Shown here piece after piece: positions 40,701 through 53,066 of a stretch of 64,000 nucleotides of DNA. The DNA is taken from positions 43,501,852 to 43,565,851 of the forward strand of contig NC_080562.1 of assembly GCF_030253575.1 (NCBI RefSeq), read 5' to 3'. The position numbers and the translations under genes were made by a program. Origin of the DNA: Rhododendron vialii. Its lineage: Eukaryota > Streptophyta > Magnoliopsida > Ericales > Ericaceae. Positions within the stretch are counted from its first letter, which is position 1, and each line of letters begins with the position of its first letter. The notes beneath the pieces were generated by a model. That model was not told the DNA's origin, made no database searches, and was given only the letters and a program-made list of their open reading frames with translations.

Positions 40701-43700
40701 TCAGATCGTTTGATTTGAGCTCAGTGATACCTTTGCTTGCTTTAGTGTGCAAAGTTTTGTGGTTTAAATGTTGTGTGGAATGTGAAGTAGATTTTATGAC
40801 CTTCCTTTTGTGTTTTCTCTTGCAGGTTGGTACTGCTGATGCCCTAGCTTTCTTTTTACCAGGTGTTGTTAGTCAATTTGCCAAAGTGTTGCATGTCTCA
40901 AAAACTATGATTAGTGGGGCTGCTGGAAGTGTTGAAGCCATTGACCAAGCAATTAGAGGCTTAGCTGAGTTCCTTATGTTAGTTCTCGAAGATGATGCTA
41001 ATATATCTGGTCTTGGTATGTCTGTGAATGCAAGTACTGGATTTCATTCAAACACGAATGATTCTGCAATATCATTTCTGGAGCAACTCCGTCAATTGCC
41101 TGTTAAAAGTCAAGATCAGAGTGTAATGGTTGTGGAAAATCCAAGTGAAGCAGTACGCACAGATACTCCAAAATTCGGGTTGAAAGAAAAGGGGAGTGTT
41201 AATTCTGGCAATGTGATTGGATCTTTTCATGTGAGCCGTACAAAAGATTGGATTATTAAAACTTCAGCTCACGTGAATAAACTATTGTCTGCGACTTTTC
41301 CACATGTGAGTTCTTACAGCTGGCTATTTTGCCATTTATTGGCCATAGTTACATACATGTTTCATTTACTTCTTTCATTTAAGCTGTCATTCAATTTCTA
41401 ATTATCTGCACTGTTGTTAGCTTTGTGTTCATTCAGCGAAAAAAGTGAGACAAGGAGTTTTGGCCGCCATTCGAGGATTGTTATCAAAATGCAGTTATAC
41501 ACTGAAGGATAGCAGACTGATGCTATTGGTAAGCTCCGATGCATATTCTTGAGGTAGTTGTTGTGCTAGAGCGTTGACAAGAACGACAACACTTCTAAGA
41601 AGGTGCATGTCCTTGGCCAGACAATGACACTTCCATCCTTGACACTTTTTGACACACATGACACATCTGTACGATAATATTGTCTTTCATTTTCCTTATT
41701 TCTAGAGCTGGACACACTTTGGACACTTGGGCCAAGTTATGGCCAAAGTATATCATCGCATCGAGCAATGGGTCATTTCACACTGTTGTTAGGGAAAGTG
41801 ACTATGGGACCTCTTCTTCGATTACGTTAATCAGTTCATCTTGTTCAAGTCCTTAGCTAGTGCACATATCCTTCACTCTATTTATTGGTCATTGCCCTTT
41901 CTATATGTCCAGAGCATAAATTTTTTGGAGTATTGAGAACTAGTTTTCTGGTTATGGTGATTTTGATAATACCGGAGGAGGCTTGTAGCTGGCTTGGCCA
42001 AAAAGAAGAGAAACAGGGATGTGCATTTTTTATGGAATAAACAATTTCTTTCTGGGATACCATAGATAAGCGATACTTTCAACAAGATGATTTATGCTCT
42101 AATTTTTGTATAATCGTTGTCTGGAATCGTATCATAGCATCACACACAAGGGCAATAGATGAAGAATTTGGAGAGAGATTGTATATATGAAGAGTTCAAT
42201 AGTTCTTTTTGTTCGGGCATTTAACTTCATATGTTTTACTTTTTACTACGCAGGAATGCTTGTGTGTTTTGGTTTGTGATGACTCTGAAGAGGTGTCTTC
42301 AACTGCACAGATTTTCCTTAGATCTCTGTTCTCATCAAACAAGAAACATCATGTTCAATGTGACTTTGCTGAAATCTTTAGCAGGTTTATGATTGTTTTT
42401 CTTCTACCGACGAAACCTTGGAGTGAATTTCAGCATCTTATGCGCACCGTATTGGCTTTAAAATTTGCTTTCAAACAGGTCAATTGAAAAGCTCCCAAAA
42501 GTGGTGCTGGGAAGTGAGGATTCTCTTGCAGTGTCTGAAGTTCAGAAATTACTAGTAGTTATTTATTTCTCCGGTCCTCAACTTGTGGTGGATCATCTCC
42601 TTCAGTCTCCTGTATGTGCCACTTCCCTCATTAATGTCCCGGTGATGAGGATTTTATTTATGCTTTGTTATTTATCTTTTTTCCATCATCTGAACAGGGT
42701 ATTGCATTATATTTTCCCTGGTTTTGTTGCTACCTGTAGTTTCTAGAAAAAGCCATGCTCCTCTTTTTATAAGTTGGAGGTGTATTCTAACTTAAAACAA
42801 TCCAAACCATGCACACCATCTCCTTCTCTTTTGTCTAGTTCTGTATGGTAGATGGCAGTAACCTGAAGGACTGAAAAAGGTGCATGCAAAAGCTTGTGCC
42901 ACCCTTTTGTAGGATTTGTCAGACTTGTTTTTCATGTTGATTGGTTGGATGTTTCAGAGGTGTTGTACTCCGATGACGTCTTTTTTTTTTCTTTTTTTCC
43001 CTTCTTAGACTTCAATCTGTAGAATTTGACAACAGCTTGAGACCCAATTTTCACAATGAGTCTACTGTTTGCAGTGCGGATGGATCTAATTTTCTAGTAT
43101 CTATTGCTGCTGTCCCTTATCTTTCATGAGTGTTTGGAAAACCAATTTTGCTTTTTTTCCCATGGAATTTCCATTCTTGTCTCAGCTTTTCTGGTTCAGC
43201 ATACCCTGACTTCTGCTGTTTGCAGCAAAATCACATCCGTCCCCTTCTGATAATTAATATTGCTAACTTTCCCTTGTTGAGCTTGTCACTTTACCCAACG
43301 TAGTTCGTAGATAATTTGTCATTGGGGTTAGGAGTTAATCCAGTATAATTATGCAGCTTCAAACTTCAGCTGGTTGTTGGGAGTCATCCATAACATATCA
43401 AAGGTCCGGATATTAACTAGATTATCATTTTCTTCATTCGGTGAAGGGGATAATTAGGTTACTGGAAACAAGCACACTGGGTGCTTCTTTCAGATATTCC
43501 ATAATGTTGTATATTTTTATCCTAATTACATCATGTCAATTATTAATCATGATTTGCTCTCTTGAATGTATAGGTGACAACAGCTAGATTCTTGGATGTT
43601 TTTGCCCTCTGCTTCAGTCAGAATTCAGCATTTGCTGGTTCTCTGGACAAAATTATTTCAGCAAGGTCATCCTCAGCGGGATACCTTCACTCCATAACTG

Positions 43701-46700
43701 AGATGAGAGCTAGCATCTTTACCAATGAGAATAAGGCTGGCACAGATGCTACTCCCTCAGAAGTCTCAAAGTTCTCTTGTACCCAGAGCAAAAAAGCATT
43801 ATGCCCGCTGGAAAACGTTCACAAGGAATACGAGCTTCCGCGCATGCCACCTTGGTTTGTTAATGTGGGCAGTCAGAAACTATACCTCGCTCTCGCTGGA
43901 ATTCTTAGACTTGTAGGTTTATCTCTAATGGCAGGTTGGCTCTTCGATTTAAATTCTTTGCTTGAGTTATTGATTATCTCTGCTTAGAATTTACTGGTTT
44001 GTCTGTTTTTGCTTGTGACTAGATTGTAGAAGTGAACGGTCTTTGTCAATTGTCACTGATGTTCCACTGAGCTACGTACGGAAATTGGTTTCTGAGGTCA
44101 GGTTGAAAGAGAATAGTAAAGAAAGCTGGCAATCTTGGTATCATAGAACCGGCTCGGGACAGTTATTGCGGCAGGCTTGTACTGCTGTATGTCTTCTAAA
44201 TGAGATACTTTTTGGTATATCAGATAAATTAGTTGATTCTTTTGCATTGATGTTTGACGAGTTTGGGTTAAGATGGGAGGATACAGAGGGATGTGGGGGA
44301 GGATCTGATAATGTTGAGCCTCCCCATTCTGTGCCTTATGCATCCATTTGGAAGATTTCTGAGGAGAAGCGTGCAAAGAGTCACTTGATTGATAGCATTG
44401 GTAGTATTTTACACGAATACCTATCTCCTGAACTTTGGAGTCTCCCTTTAGATCATAAATCTTCTTTTGAGCAGCCTGACGGTGAAGAAGATATAACTTT
44501 GCACTTCTTCCATGATGCTGCTCTGCTCTACCAGGAAAGATACATTTTCCTTCATCATTACTGCACCTAATGATAAAAATTATAATGTGTCTGTTGGGTT
44601 TTAAGTACATTCTATTGATATTTGTCATGTTTCTTCAAGCAGGTTATCATCGAGGGGATTGGCATATTTAGTATGTGCCTCGGGGAAACTTTTGCTTCTT
44701 GTGGATTTCTTCATTCATCTCTTTATGTGTTGCTTGAGAATCTAATTTGCTCAAACTTCCAAATAAGAAGTGCATCTGATGCTGTCTTACATGTCGTTTC
44801 TTCTACATGTGGTTATCCAACGGTGAGTACAAGACATGGTTGATATTCTCTCTTTATCTTTCAGCTTTCATGGTTATGATGTCCTTTTTGCAGGTTGGGC
44901 ACTTAGTTTTGGCAAATTCAGACTATGTCATTGATTCAATATGCCGTCAGTTACGTCATTTGGATCTTAATTCTCATGTACCCAACGTGCTCGCTGCCAT
45001 GCTTTCTTATATTGGATTGGCTCATAAAATATTGCCCTTATTGGAGGAACCGGTACGTTTATCGTGCTTGGCATACCAAGCTTCTCTTTGGAGAATTTAC
45101 TTCCTCAGTTGCCCCTGTTCCGAACATGTCATGTAGACTGCTGTTAAAGTTTCTGGATATTTTTTTTCATAAGATCCCATGTTATCGATTTTGTTGTCTT
45201 CTTTCCTTTAATTTCCACATTATAATATTTACATTTGAGCTAGTTAGTTCTCCCAAGGGAGTTCATTTATTTAACTCAGATTCGTGCATGATTTTGTTTT
45301 GCTTTCCTTTTTCTTTAACAATATTTCATTCCTTTCTTTCTTGTTTGAATAAAAAAATTGTTGCAAAGGATTTATAAAAAGAGTTGAATTGTAATACTTG
45401 GCCCATTGGAATTGCACAGATGCGTTCTGTTTCGCTGGAACTTGAGATTCTTGGCCGTCATCAGCACCCCGATTTAACTGTTCCCTTTTTGAAGGTGATA
45501 TTTGATGGAAATGTTTTATCATTTTGCGATCTTTTTGTTGCTCATGTTGATTTTCTTATTGGCCAAATACAAACATCATTGGTCCCTTGCGAGGATTCTG
45601 TGGCAACAAGCTTTCAAATGTAATTGGTATGATGTGTACCTATAGAAAATTCTTGGCATAGAAAGTAGTTTGTGGAATTTTAGAGGCGCACTGGCACTTT
45701 AGGCTGTGGTAATAGATAAGCAAAAGTGGAGCTAGAGCCACGAAAGTCCAACTTCAACGGTAGTGCTATTTGAGTGATCATCACAACATTTGGTCTGTGA
45801 GTTCTAGTCTTCTAGAGATATTCCTGCAATTGAAGTGCTTATAAGTTACCTTGTTTCTGTTTGTCTAGATACTCCACAGTGGTGAACTGCTTTATAAGTT
45901 TCGTCTAGTTGGTTCTAAACACGTGATTTCTTAGTCTTCCACAGGAGTTGATGTGCATGAGCTAGTTATTACCTTACACTTCTTTTTACCCCACCAATGT
46001 TTGTGGGCTTTATCATGATATGGCAATATATATGGATGTATTTATATTTTGTATTGATGTAACTAGTGTAATTACATGGAAGATACCATCTTCTAAATCA
46101 TTTGCTTTTCAATAGGCTGTTGCTGAAATTACAAAGGCTTCAAACCGAGAAGCATGCTCGCTTCTCCCTCAAGCAGTGTCACTTTTTGAAGATGTTAAAT
46201 CAAAAATGTCTGATGTTGAAAAGAAGACCATGAAGGGTTCAGTTTGTTCAGAATCACGCCATGACATTGATATTGATGTCTCTCCCATGGAATCAGGTTA
46301 GTATATTAGGAAATTTGTGATGGTTTAATCAAGTTTAATTGTCAGATTTTGACCAAGTTTTTGGGTGAACTCAAACTGTACTTCGATTATTAGACTTGAC
46401 GCTTGATTTATGAAACAACCTTTGGGGCATTAAATGATAGCAAAATGGGTTTTAAGTTATTCCCAAGGTTTGTTTCCATGTTATTATTTTCATACTGTTT
46501 GACGTTTGGGGAGCACATATATATTATAATGAATGGACACTATGCCCCGTGATTAGAAAATAAACTCCCTTCTTACACTATAATTGTGGTAATTAAATAT
46601 CCTACATTTCATTTCCTAACCACAATCAAAATTCACTTTCTTGAAATGGACGTCCTTCCAAAGAATTAGCTAGATCCTGGAAAACTTGTTGCATTATGGA

Positions 46701-49023
46701 AATGCTTCCAAAATCAATGCAGTCCTGCAATCTAAAATGAAGATTTATGCTGCTTAGCTAGCAACAGAAATTAAACAGGTTTCTCCAGTTTGACTCACTT
46801 ATAGTGTTTCAACAAACTTAACATATTTGGTTTTGTTGTGTCTGAGGATTAAGTAATCCTGTGTCTAGCAGAAGTATTAGAGGAGATTTAAAGCATGCCA
46901 CCTCTCTAGGAGACATTAATTCCTTCCTAGAAAGTGGATTGCTTTCTGGCTTCCTGAAATATTGTTTTCTTTGCACTGAACGCTTGGTCCTGTCTCACTT
47001 TTTGAGAAAAAAGAAAAATGTGAAGAGAGGCTAGAAAGATGAGATCCGATACAGATTATTCATTTCATGTAAGTGCTGTTGTTCTTGCTTCTTTTTTTTG
47101 CAAATGTCTTTGCTTTGATTAATATTTGGTGTGCCTTTATGTTGGCTGGAACTTCTCAGGTGCTGAATATGTTCTCCTCGTGTTTGTCTTCCAGCTGACT
47201 TATACAACCTTAACTGTCATACTCTTTTAGATTTCTATAATTTCTAGTTGCGTTTCTTTAAGTGATCTTAGATGCGAGCTTATATCGTGGGGTTTGTGTG
47301 CACATAAGTATATACATATGTTTGCTTTTGAATTCTTGTTTGGTCGACTATGGTAACTGTAGGAGTTTTGCTGATTTTTCCCAGCCTAGAAGGATTAGAT
47401 TTTGAGATTTGATTATTATATTTTGCTGAGGAGAAGATGGTGGTGTGTGCTTTGATGGTGTTGCTACACCCATAGAGCAATGGGAGAGTTTTTTGTTCAG
47501 TTTGAATGATTCCAGAAGATATAGAAGAACAGTTGGATCTATTGCTGGTTCATGTTTACTGGCTGCAACGCCGCTGCTCACTTCACTGAACCAAGCAGCA
47601 TGCTTGATATCCCTGGATATAGTCAAGGTATAGTTCTTATATTTCTCGTTGAGTGTGTTGATTTTTCCTTTTTGGAAGTGGTGAGTATGATGGTTATTAA
47701 GCTTAAAACCTGTCAAAGTAATAAAATTTAGTTTCTTTTTTGAAGGAGACTTACTGGATTGATCACCCAATATAGTTTAATTTTTACCATGGAGTGTGTA
47801 GAAGATGATAATTTCTGAATCACATTATGTTCAAGCAATGCTCTTATGCCTCAAGTTAATGTGGTTCTTGTTTCCCTTTTCCCGCACTTACGGTAGTTCT
47901 TTTCTAGGATGGCATTTTGGCACTTGCCAAAGTGGAAGAAGCATTCAAGCAGGAGAGGGAGACTAAAGAAGCAGTTAAACAAGTGTGCAAATTGTGTTCG
48001 TTTCATAGTCTTAGTGATACTTTGGATGCTTTTGACGATGAAACTGATGAAAATAGGTTGCTTCCGGCAATGAATAAAATATGGCCTTTCTTGGTTGCTT
48101 GTATACGAAATAAGAACCCACTGGTCAGTGTTCTTCAATTTCCTTTTGTTGCTTTCTCTAAAACTAGCATGGATCAATATTACTTCCATATTCTCTTTTT
48201 GACTCTTTTGCTTCATGCTGCTATTAAAGGGTTATCCTCCTAATTGTGGTAGCGACAATAAAAAGGGGAAATATAGTACGGAATTTTTTTGACCCACCGT
48301 TTTTGCTGTAAACTTCAGTAATTTGCAACATAAGCAAATAATCTTATATATCTTTAACTCCGGTAATTTTCACAGGCTGTCAGGAAATGTGCATGCGTGA
48401 TAAGCAACGTTGTGCAAATCTGTGGAGGGGATTTCTTTTCTCGTCGGTTTTATACAGATGGACCCCACTTCTGGAAGCTTCTGAGCACCTCGCCTTTTCA
48501 GACTAAACCCATCTCAAAACAAGAAAGAACCCCCTTGCAACTTCCTTACAGAAGTACTTCAATCTCTTCAGAGGTCTCAGTGGCGGAGGTTTCAAACCTA
48601 AAAGTCCAGGCAGCAGTGCTCAACATGATTGCTGATTTATCCAGAGATAAAAGGAGCGCTTCAGCGTTGGAAGCAGTACTAAAAAAGGTGAGTGGAATTG
48701 TTGTGGGGATAGCATACAGTGGCGTTCTTGGGCTTCGCGAGGCATCTGTGAATGCCCTTGTGGGGCTCGCGTCCATCGATTCTGATCTCATTTGGCTTCT
48801 CTTGGCTGATGTCTATTACTCGAAGAAGAGAGACATGCCTTCACCGCCCACCTCTGATTTACCAGAAGTCTCTCAAACGTTGACCCCACCCTCTTCTCCT
48901 AAAGGTTATCTTTACGCTCAATATGGAGGGCAGAGTTACGGTTTTGATATTGATTTTTCTTCCGTGGAGACGGTTTTCAAGATATTGCATTCCCGGGTTT
49001 TTACTTCACAAGTGTACAGTTAA
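37742..49023 (+). CDS. TTI1: TTI1-like HEAT/ARM-repeat protein (TELO2-interacting protein 1)
   Basis: Seventeen exons give about 1,389 residues: 37742-37950, 38599-38788, 39617-39916, 40046-40135, 40826-41305, 41421-41528, 42254-42384, 42479-42611, 43574-43934, 44023-44534, 44643-44822, 44894-45052, 45420-45494, 46116-46296, 47431-47627, 47908-48123 and 48376-49023. All joins keep one frame. The protein is mostly helical HEAT-type repeats with an acidic start (MEAIEEDDGN). The segments AFFLPGVVSQ, KVRQGVLAAIRGLL and VTTARFLDVFALCF resemble plant TTI1 proteins. TTI1 with TEL2 and TTI2 forms the TTT complex, an HSP90 co-chaperone that matures PIK-related kinases such as TOR, ATM and ATR in the cytosol. 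Every intron is GT-AG by eye except the one after exon 10, which starts GA (see findings). Exon 4 has a weak acceptor. Intron 2 holds a 77-bp tandem duplication. The leader carries a CT repeat at 37673-37704. The identity is from family similarity and the boundaries are hand-placed. Confidence 0.87.
38981..39160. repeat. 77-bp tandem duplication in TTI1 intron 2
   Basis: TGATATACTGATAGCTAGG starts at 38981 and again at 39058. The copies share the run through GAAGGTCCTTATTG to CTACATGTTGTTC almost perfectly. A third, partial copy (GGTCCTTATTGTTTGAAGC) begins near 39132. Confidence 0.85.
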
Positions 49024-49309
49024 GTGTTTTATGTATGTATTTGGTGCACATTTAGACTTGTAAAGAGGGAAAAGATAACTGTAGTGGTAAGAGTGTCATC
49101 TGTAGAATTAGGTGTGTTGCACTTCATTAGTTATTTAGGGTATATCAGCTAGAGCACCATTGCACTTCATTAGTTATTTGGGGTATATCAGCTAGAGCAC
49201 CATAGGTTTTTGTATATACTACAGGAAACAACGTGAACAAGCTTTTTCAGAGGCAAAATTGGATCAAATGATGTTTCTATTACCTGGAATATCTTTTTTC
49301 TCTTGATTT

Positions 49310-49347
<38 letters not shown>

Positions 49348-49937
49348 GCTTTATCATTTTTGCTTGTTTTCTTGGAAACAAAAAATAGATGTTGACCTAT
49401 TGCAAAACTATACTGTATTAGTTATCAATCTGTCAAAAGTAGTAGTTTTGACAAGATTAAATCCATAATTCGCATAGAGCATATACCCAATCGTTCAAAT
49501 CAATCCGAAATGATGGAATTCCAGAAGAGAATAAAAATAAGAGAATTCTTTGAATTTGCATAAAAAAAAGAGAGGTAAAAGGAAATTTGTTTTCCTTGTT
49601 TGGTTATGACTTTTTTGAACTTTTAACTTTAACTTCTTTTTTTAATTTAACTTTAACTCATTACTTAAACTAAAAGGCTTCTTAATGAGGAAGAAATTTA
49701 GGAATTTTGAAGGGTAAAATAAACTCTCACATGGTTTCCTTTATTCTTCCAAAATTAAAAGCCAAACGAGAGAGGAAGGAAATCTTTCGATCTTTTCCCC
49801 TTCATGTTCTCTTTCTTTTTATTCCAAACACAGCCGTCGGATGTTTTCCCTCTGTACCCCTTTCCAAAAGATAAACCTGTCTTTTTGGCGCTCGTTTTTT
49901 ATGAAGAAACAAAAGGAATTGCAACTTTCCACTGCTA
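49024..49937. other. Spacer between TTI1-like and PPR genes
   Basis: It holds the TTI1 3' untranslated region with a 43-bp tandem duplication (TGCACTTCATTAG at 49118 and 49161, both ending TCAGCTAGAGCACCAT) and a TC microsatellite at 49313-49342. No TATA box was recognised before the PPR gene. Confidence 0.6.
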
Positions 49938-52900
49938 ATGATCAAATCCCCTCCCAAGTATCTGAAAATTCTAACGCGAATTCCATCGTCTCTCAAGCTT
50001 GGCTCTCTGTTTGACTTCTCCACCACTTCTCCATCGATATTTCCCCTTCCAAACCACTTCCAACCATGCATACAACAAACCGCAGACCAAACAATTCATC
50101 ACCTTTCCCACCACCCGAAACCGGAAATCTCGAGCTTTTCCCACAAAGGTTTCTCAGAAATCACCGACGAGGCTGTTGGAAGAGCACTGCACGCGGTTTG
50201 GTTAAAGGGTTCTACCCATTTAGCAACCTTCCATATGAATACATTGATAAACATGTACTCAAAGTTTGGGAATTTTGAACCTGCGCGTTACTTGTTCGAC
50301 ACAATGCCTGAGAGGAATGGAGCTTCTTGGAACACCATGATGTCGTCGTATGTTCGAGCAGGTTCATACCCAGATGCAGTTAAACTATTTCGTGATATGG
50401 GTGATCCAGGGATTGAGCCAAGTGGGTATATGGTTGCCAGTTTGATGACTGCATGCAGTAGGTCTAATGATATGGTGTATGAGGGATTTCAAATTCATGG
50501 TTTTATACTCAAAGCCGGCTTGTTGTGGGATGTGTTTGTGGGCACTGCATTGCTGCAATTTTATGGCGTATGTGGGTTTTGTTCTAGCGCCAAGAGCATA
50601 TTTGATGAGATGCCAGTAAGGAATGTAGTTACTTGGACTTCATTGATGGTTGGCTATTCGGATAATGGAGATCCTGCAGAGGTTTTAAATGTGTACAAAC
50701 AAATGAGGCACAAAGGGGTTGGTTGTAGTCAAAACGCTTTCACTACTGTTATTGGTTCATGTGCCTTGCTTGAGGATGAGTCAGTAGGTCATCAAGTGCT
50801 TGCACATGTTATTATGTCAGGGTATGAGACAAATGTTTCTGTTGCGAACTCTCTGGTATCAATGTTCGGTAGTCTCAGTACCGTCAAAGATGCTTGCTAT
50901 GTCTTTGAACACATGGTTAAGCATGATACGATTTCATGGAATTCTATGGTTTCAGCTTATGCACATAATGCGCTTTCGGAAGAATCACTGAGATGTTTCT
51001 GTTTGATGCGTCTTGTACATGGTGAAATAGATTCAATCACACTTTCCATTATGTTATCTGTCTGTGGTACTTCTAAAACTTTGAAGTGGGGGACTGGGAT
51101 TCATGGACTGGCAGTCAAATTGGGTTTGGATTCCGATGTTTGGGTATCTAATACTCTTCTTACTATGTACTCTGAAGCTGGAAGACTTGAAGATGCAAAA
51201 GAATTGTTCAAAGGAATGCCGGCAAGGGATTTAATATCATGGAATTCCATAATGGCTGGCTATGTACTGGATGGGAAGTGTCTAGATGCCTTAAAAGTAT
51301 TGGATAATTTGCTTAAGATGCGAAGTACAATGAACTATGTGACATTTGCTAGTTCACTGGCTGCATGCTCAAACCCTGAGTTCCTTGCAGAAGGAAAGGT
51401 GATTCACACGCTTGTCATAATGGCTGGCCTTCATGACAACTTAATTGTTGGAAATGCACTAGTAACCATGTATGGAAAGTGTGGGGAAATGGGTGAAGCT
51501 AAGCAGGTTTTCCTAAAAATGCCCAAGAAAGACTTGGTTACTTGGAATGCCCTTATTGGTGCCTATGCTGAAAATGAAGAACTAGACGAGGCAATGAAGC
51601 TTTTCAAGTTGATGAGAGTGGAACGCACTCCTGCAAACTACATAACTGTTGTTAATGTTCTTGGTGCTTGCTTGGCTCCTAATGCCCTATTGATACATGG
51701 AATGCCCATACATGCACATACAGTTTCAACAGGATTCGAGTCAGATGATTATGTGAAGAATTCCCTGATCACAATGTATGCCAAGTGTGGTGACCTCAAC
51801 TCATGTAGCTATGTCTTTAGCAGATTGCTTGACAAGAACCCTGTCACATGGAATGCCATGGTTGCTGCAAATGCTCATCATGGTGATGGGGAAGAAGCTT
51901 TAAAACTCTTTTTGGAGATGCATAGAGCTGGAATAGGTTTAGATCAATTCAGCTTTTCTGCAGCCCAAACTGCTTCTGCAAACTTGGCTATTTTGGATGA
52001 AGGCCAACAGCTTCACTGTCTAGCCACTAAACTCGGATTCGACTCATCTCAATATGTCACAAATGCTATAATGGATATGTATGGAAAGTGCGGAGAAATG
52101 GATGACGTTCAAAAAATGCTTCCTGAACCAAAAATGAGGTCACGACTATCTTGGAACATATTAATATCAGCTTTTGCCAGATTTGGCTGTTTTGATAAAG
52201 CAAGAGAAACTTTTCACGATATGCTAAAACTGGGATCGAAACCTGATCATGTCACGTTTGTGTCTCTTCTATCCGCTTGTAGTCATGGTGGTCTAGTAGA
52301 TGAGGGCCTTGCACATTTTAATTCGATGACGAAGGAGTTTGGTGTGCCAGCTGGTATAGAGCACTGTGTATGTATTATTGACCTTCTTGGACGTTCAGGA
52401 AAGCTTTCCGAGGCCGAAAATTTTATTGAAGAAATGCCGATTCCACCAAATGACTTTGTCTGGCGAAGTTTGTTGGCGTCATGTAGGATCCATGGAAATT
52501 TGGAGTTGGGCAGGAAAGCCACTGAACATCTTCTTCAGTTTAACCCATCAGATGATTCTGCTTATGTTCTTTATTCCAATGTCTGTGCGAAGTCTGGAAA
52601 CTGGGACTATGTTGAGAATGTGAGAGGGCAAATGCAATTACGCCACGTAAAGAAGCAGCCGGCTTGCAGTTGGATCAAGTTAAAAAATGTAGTGAGTTCA
52701 TTTGGCATTGGAGACCAGTCCCACCCTCAGACTAGGCAAATTTATACGAAATTGGGAGAGCTTAGGAAGATGATCACAGAAGCAGGTTATGTCCCGGACA
52801 CAACATTCTCATTGCATGACACTGATGAAGAACAGAAGGAACATAATCTTTGGAACCACAGTGAGAGACTTGCGCTGGCATATGGGTTGATCAACGCTAA

Positions 52901-53066
52901 GAAAGGTTTGAAGCTTAGAATTTTCATGAACCTTCGTGTTTGTGGCGATTGCCATTCTGTTTTCAAGTTCATCAGTGAAATTATCCAGCAGGAAATCATA
53001 TTGCGGGATCCGTATCGGTTTCATCATTTCAGCCGTGGAAAGTGCTCTTGCGGTGACTATTGGTAG
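49938..53066 (+). CDS. Pentatricopeptide repeat protein, PLS class with E/E+ and DYW domains
   Basis: An intronless gene for 1,042 residues, longer than many DYW proteins. Residues 1 to about 45 are basic and hydroxylated without acidic residues, like a mitochondrial or plastid transit peptide. PPR motifs of P, L and S types run from about residue 85 to 840, with the repeated words VTWNALI, ISWNSM and NALVTMYGKCG. The E/E+ region follows. The DYW domain spans about 948-1042: it starts AGYVPDT, has the zinc-binding HSE and CGDCH motifs, and ends CSCGDYW. DYW proteins are site-specific C-to-U editing factors; the PPR tract selects the RNA site and the DYW domain carries the deaminase. All visible catalytic residues are present, so activity is plausible. 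From memory it resembles Arabidopsis At1g16480, at moderate confidence. The target RNA cannot be read from the sequence alone. The start is the first in-frame ATG and provides the presequence. Confidence 0.95.
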   Translation: MIKSPPKYLKILTRIPSSLKLGSLFDFSTTSPSIFPLPNHFQPCIQQTADQTIHHLSHHPKPEISSFSHKGFSEITDEAVGRALHAVWLKGSTHLATFHMNTLINMYSKFGNFEPARYLFDTMPERNGASWNTMMSSYVRAGSYPDAVKLFRDMGDPGIEPSGYMVASLMTACSRSNDMVYEGFQIHGFILKAGLLWDVFVGTALLQFYGVCGFCSSAKSIFDEMPVRNVVTWTSLMVGYSDNGDPAEVLNVYKQMRHKGVGCSQNAFTTVIGSCALLEDESVGHQVLAHVIMSGYETNVSVANSLVSMFGSLSTVKDACYVFEHMVKHDTISWNSMVSAYAHNALSEESLRCFCLMRLVHGEIDSITLSIMLSVCGTSKTLKWGTGIHGLAVKLGLDSDVWVSNTLLTMYSEAGRLEDAKELFKGMPARDLISWNSIMAGYVLDGKCLDALKVLDNLLKMRSTMNYVTFASSLAACSNPEFLAEGKVIHTLVIMAGLHDNLIVGNALVTMYGKCGEMGEAKQVFLKMPKKDLVTWNALIGAYAENEELDEAMKLFKLMRVERTPANYITVVNVLGACLAPNALLIHGMPIHAHTVSTGFESDDYVKNSLITMYAKCGDLNSCSYVFSRLLDKNPVTWNAMVAANAHHGDGEEALKLFLEMHRAGIGLDQFSFSAAQTASANLAILDEGQQLHCLATKLGFDSSQYVTNAIMDMYGKCGEMDDVQKMLPEPKMRSRLSWNILISAFARFGCFDKARETFHDMLKLGSKPDHVTFVSLLSACSHGGLVDEGLAHFNSMTKEFGVPAGIEHCVCIIDLLGRSGKLSEAENFIEEMPIPPNDFVWRSLLASCRIHGNLELGRKATEHLLQFNPSDDSAYVLYSNVCAKSGNWDYVENVRGQMQLRHVKKQPACSWIKLKNVVSSFGIGDQSHPQTRQIYTKLGELRKMITEAGYVPDTTFSLHDTDEEQKEHNLWNHSERLALAYGLINAKKGLKLRIFMNLRVCGDCHSVFKFISEIIQQEIILRDPYRFHHFSRGKCSCGDYW

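Noticed and set aside
41443-41462. Acceptor ATTCAG|CG for TTI1 exon 6
   Set aside because: That join gives an in-frame stop within four codons; the earlier TTGTTAG acceptor at 41420 keeps the frame.
44098-44628. A 176-codon minus-strand frame
   Set aside because: It is antisense to TTI1 exon 10 and shows no protein family; the plus-strand exon explains the region.
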